A stretch of DNA of 7,245 nt from an uncultured Lachnospiraceae bacterium (lineage in GTDB: Bacteria > Bacillota_A > Clostridia > Lachnospirales > Lachnospiraceae). Made by a program: the position numbers and the translations under genes. The stretch lies in contig CAJUQU010000201.1 in the NCBI GenBank assembly GCA_910588595.1, forward strand, positions 1 to 7,245, written 5' to 3'. The notes below the pieces were generated by a model. That model was not told the origin of the DNA. It searched no databases and was given only the letters and a program-made list of their open reading frames with translations. Of this stretch, positions 4,853 through 7,245 are shown one piece after another (the first letter of the stretch is position 1; each line of letters starts with the position of its first letter).

Positions 4853-5403
4853 GTATGTCGGGAACAAATTTTGTACAGAGAGGAGGCACTGTTAAAAATT
4901 TTTCTCATTGTCTTATTAGCTTGTGCTGATTGGTCAAAAATATTTTTCCAAGTCTTACTGAATGAAATCAATAAAAATTTAGTATAGATGCTTTTACATT
5001 TACATATCCAGTAATGAATCGGTATCTGTTCCGGCAGCTTTTAAAAGTTAACTTATATATCACGATATTAAACTTTTGGTCTTTGGTCCGCATCTGGTAA
5101 TATTTAGATGGCAATGTCTGTGGAAAATTTATGAAAGAACCCCTCTATGCATAAGTCCATGCAGAATCTTAAAGCATGATCCAACAGATCATTCCGGCAC
5201 TTGCTAACAAGACATCTATATTTTATCATATGCAGATGAAAAATGATAGGGACTTTTTTCAGGCAAATATTTGAAAAGAGCCTCCTGACTCAGAAACGCA
5301 AAAACAGATCAACCAAACAACATCAAAAGGATGGAAAAGGAGTACTGTAAATAAAATATGCGATTGTGCAAAGATTTTTGTGTACTTCATATCAAACTTT
5401 TGC

Positions 5404-5409
5404 TATAAT
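5404..5409 (+). promoter_or_regulatory. Extended -10 promoter of the GH18 gene
   Basis: TGCTATAAT (5401-5409) is a perfect TATAAT with the extended -10 TG. The -35 is weak (TGTACT at 5381-5386, spacer 17). Initiation near 5416 would give an unusually short leader of about 17 nt that still includes much of the SD GGGAGGT (5420-5426). Confidence 0.6.
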
Positions 5410-5432
5410 GAGAACGATTGGGAGGTATCCGT

Positions 5433-7148
5433 ATGAAAAAACGTGTAGTTACGGTGCTCGTGCCGGTTGTTCTCATTTTGGTTGTGATCGCGGTGGCACT
5501 TGGAAGCCGGATATTGGAACGGTATTCTTATTCGAAGAATAAAGCAGATCTGAGAGAATATTTTCATCTTGAGCAGGAAGACGAGGTGGCGATGGTGGTT
5601 CAGGACACTATTGTCGACGAGAAGGCGAAGTTCAGGGAGGGCAGGGTGTATTTTGCGCTGTCCACGGTCGAGATGTATTTTACGGACCGTTTTTATGCGA
5701 ACAGCCTGGATCAGGTACTGCTGTTCACGACAGACACAGATGTGATACAGATCAACACAGGGGATGGCAGCAATGTGATGTATGTGTCTGACACGGCCCA
5801 GGATCTCGGTTATAAAGCGGCGTTCTACGAGGGGGATACGCTTTATATTGCTGCGGATTATGTGAAGCGCTATGCCAATTTTGAGTACCAGCTGTTTGAG
5901 GAACCGCTTCATATGCAGATATATACACAGTGGGACAGCTATACGACTGCGGAGGTGTCCAGGAAGACGGCAGTCCGCTATCAGGGGGGCATCAAGAGCG
6001 ATATACTGGTAGAACTGGCTGCGGGCGATACAGTAGCAGTGCTTGAGGAGCTGGAGAACTGGTCGAAGGTAAAGACAGAAGATGCTTATATCGGTTATGT
6101 GGAGAATAAATTCCTAAAAAATCAAACACAGACAGAGCGGGTGTGCGAGACTGGATTTGAGGAGTTTGTGTACAATAATGTGACGAAAGATGGAAAGATC
6201 AACCTCGCATTTCATCAGGTGTTTGAGGAAGTCGGCGGGGATTATCTTGCCGGCGCGCTTGCATCGACTAAGACGATCAATGTTGTGTCGCCGACGTGGT
6301 TCCGGCTGTCCAGCAACAGCGGGGATTTTGAGAGCCTTGCCAATGCGTCCTATGTGGCAAAAGCGCATGAGCTGGGTGTGGAGGTCTGGGCGCTTGTGAC
6401 CGATGTGGACAGTTCGGACCGTTTCGGTGTGGAGATCAACTTCGTGGAGCTGCTGTCTGCGTCTGAAAACCGTAGATATCTGATCCAGGGACTTATGGCA
6501 CAGGTGGACAACTATGGGCTTGACGGGATCAATATCGATTTCGAGAAGGTCCGGAGTGATTCGGGGATCCATTTTGTGCAGTTTATAAGGGAGCTGTCGA
6601 TCGAGACCAGAAAGCGCGGGGTCGTCCTCTCGGTGGACAACTATGTTCCGTCCGAGTACACGGCGCATTACAACCGCAAAGAGCAGGGGATCGTAGCGGA
6701 TTACATTATCATCATGGGATATGACGAGCACTATGTCGGCGGGGGAGCCGCGGGTTCCAACGCGTCGATCAGTTTTGTTGAGAACGGTATTGTCAATACG
6801 AAAGAAGTGGTGCCGGCGGAGAAGATCATCAATGCGATCCCGTTCTACACGAGAGTGTGGGAGTCAGGACCGGATGGCTTGAAGGCATCAACGCTCACGA
6901 TGGCTTCTCAGGCGAACTGGGTTGCCAATGTGGGAGTGACGCCGACATGGGTGGATGAGTGCTGCCAGAACTATGCGGAATATCAGGTGAATGACACGCT
7001 GTACCAGTGCTGGCTGGAGGATCTGGATTCCATTGCAGTGAAGCTTCAGGTGATGCAGAGCCAGGGTATCAAGGGGATCGCGAGCTGGAAGCTGGGGCTC
7101 GAAGTACCGGCAGTGTGGGACGTGATCGCGGAGTATATGGCGCAGTGA
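5433..7148 (+). CDS. Membrane-anchored SH3 and glycosyl hydrolase family 18 protein
   Basis: A 571-residue cell-surface protein, probably acting on peptidoglycan or another N-acetylglucosamine polymer. After MKKR, a hydrophobic anchor runs from about 5 to 23. Residues about 45-160 resemble the copper-amine-oxidase-N/stalk region found before GH18 domains in clostridia (VYFALSTVEMYF at 72-83, DTLYIAADYVKRY at 135-147). A bacterial SH3 domain lies at about 172-228 (VRYQGGIKSDILVELAAGD, ENWSKVKTEDAYIGYVENKFL). The GH18 barrel covers about 255-571: the catalytic motif DGINIDFE (364-371) with E371 as the general acid and D369 before it, MGYDEHY (428-434) with the expected YD pair, and a final SWKLGLE (551-557). 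The first residues of the motif are DGIN rather than the chitinase DGxD; this form is usual in spore-cortex and cell-wall GH18 lytic enzymes such as the YaaH/CwlE group. Substrate is inferred, not shown. ATG 5433 is chosen because GGGAGG (5420-5425) lies seven bases upstream. No neighbouring gene is cotranscribed within the window. Confidence 0.92.
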   Translation: MKKRVVTVLVPVVLILVVIAVALGSRILERYSYSKNKADLREYFHLEQEDEVAMVVQDTIVDEKAKFREGRVYFALSTVEMYFTDRFYANSLDQVLLFTTDTDVIQINTGDGSNVMYVSDTAQDLGYKAAFYEGDTLYIAADYVKRYANFEYQLFEEPLHMQIYTQWDSYTTAEVSRKTAVRYQGGIKSDILVELAAGDTVAVLEELENWSKVKTEDAYIGYVENKFLKNQTQTERVCETGFEEFVYNNVTKDGKINLAFHQVFEEVGGDYLAGALASTKTINVVSPTWFRLSSNSGDFESLANASYVAKAHELGVEVWALVTDVDSSDRFGVEINFVELLSASENRRYLIQGLMAQVDNYGLDGINIDFEKVRSDSGIHFVQFIRELSIETRKRGVVLSVDNYVPSEYTAHYNRKEQGIVADYIIIMGYDEHYVGGGAAGSNASISFVENGIVNTKEVVPAEKIINAIPFYTRVWESGPDGLKASTLTMASQANWVANVGVTPTWVDECCQNYAEYQVNDTLYQCWLEDLDSIAVKLQVMQSQGIKGIASWKLGLEVPAVWDVIAEYMAQ

Positions 7149-7196
7149 GAAACTGCGCCATATACGCCAATCGGGAAGTTAATGCATGACTTCCCG
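7133..7196. other. Tandem hairpins spanning the GH18 stop codon
   Basis: A perfect 14-bp stem (7133-7146 with 7152-7165, core ATATGGCGCAGT) with loop GAGAA contains the TGA stop codon (7146-7148). It is followed six bases later by an 8-bp stem, CGGGAAGT with ACTTCCCG (7172-7179 and 7189-7196). Neither has a T-run, so they are not textbook intrinsic terminators; they may protect the 3' end of the transcript or act as an atypical terminator. Confidence 0.6.
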
Positions 7197-7245
7197 TGTA
7201 CAGACGCAGCGGATATGTACTATGGGACTTTCTCTTGAAGAAGTC

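Larger units (their letters stand above)
4645..5380. other. AT-rich intergenic region without a convincing gene
   Basis: About 740 bases with stop codons in all frames and no reading frame showing a known protein. It contains four copies of TTTTACATTT (4735-5001), a sigma-A-like promoter (4824-4852) followed by an orphan SD (4881-4886), and clustered short palindromes such as CTTTTAAAAG (5039-5048) overlapping AAGTTAACTT. It also contains a 32-codon frame from ATG 5176 without SD. It may be a decayed locus, a region encoding an untranslated RNA, or a regulatory tract. Nothing in it identifies a mobile element: no transposase fragment and no terminal repeats were seen. Confidence 0.7.

Noticed and set aside
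4645..5380. Insertion sequence, CRISPR array or tRNA in the AT-rich gap
   Set aside because: No terminal inverted repeats, transposase fragments, regularly spaced repeats or cloverleaf with a T-loop consensus were seen; the four 10-mers are irregularly spaced and too short for CRISPR repeats.
5403..5912. 169-codon minus-strand frame opposite the GH18 gene
   Set aside because: It lies wholly antisense to a well-supported coding sequence and shows no family features.
6114..6731. 205-codon minus-strand frame opposite the GH18 catalytic domain
   Set aside because: This is the mirror of a codon-biased gene; rich in H, R and L with no SD or motif.
7222..7245. Possible start of another plus-strand gene (MGLSLEEV) at the right edge
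   Set aside because: Only eight codons are visible and there is no clear SD before the ATG. The last 20 bases can also fold into a weak hairpin, so a terminator or nothing is equally likely.

Overview
This window looks like chromosomal DNA from a motile Lachnospiraceae-type Firmicute (Roseburia/Clostridium XIVa-like). The basis is a flagellin with the N-terminus typical of that family, MecA, a stand-alone DUF1858 protein, a membrane-anchored SH3 plus glycosyl hydrolase 18 protein, purine-rich Shine-Dalgarno (SD) sequences before nearly every gene, and a moderate-GC coding / AT-rich intergenic contrast. The assignment comes from gene content only; no search was run.

Layout. (1) At 1-530, minus strand, is the N-terminal part of a flagellin running off the left edge. 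It is preceded by a near-consensus flagellar sigma-28 (SigD/FliA) promoter. That promoter lies inside an almost perfect palindrome (583-620) which also forms a second, exactly mirrored sigma-28 promoter firing rightward. (2) The rightward promoter leads into about 160 nt of strong stem-loops (625-745) without an open reading frame of note, then into a sigma-A promoter, a NUDIX hydrolase (851-1342) and an AraC/GyrI-like regulator (1424-2320), ended by a strong terminator. (3) An extended -10 promoter embedded in a 15-bp inverted repeat precedes an unrecognised two-transmembrane-segment protein (2624-3286). (4) A DUF1858 CxxC protein (3399-3593) and MecA (3690-4481, minus) converge on a shared bidirectional terminator. 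(5) From 4645 to about 5380 is an AT-rich region with no convincing gene, but with four copies of TTTTACATTT, a good promoter and an SD with no usable start codon behind it. (6) A 571-residue GH18-family protein (5433-7148) fills the right side. Its stop codon lies inside a 14-bp perfect hairpin followed by a second hairpin.

The genes do not form one pathway. The flagellin and its promoter are a motility locus edge; the rest is mostly single-gene or two-gene units with their own promoters. The most unusual element is the symmetric, mutually overlapping sigma-28 promoter pair and the structured, apparently non-coding segment that its rightward arm would transcribe.
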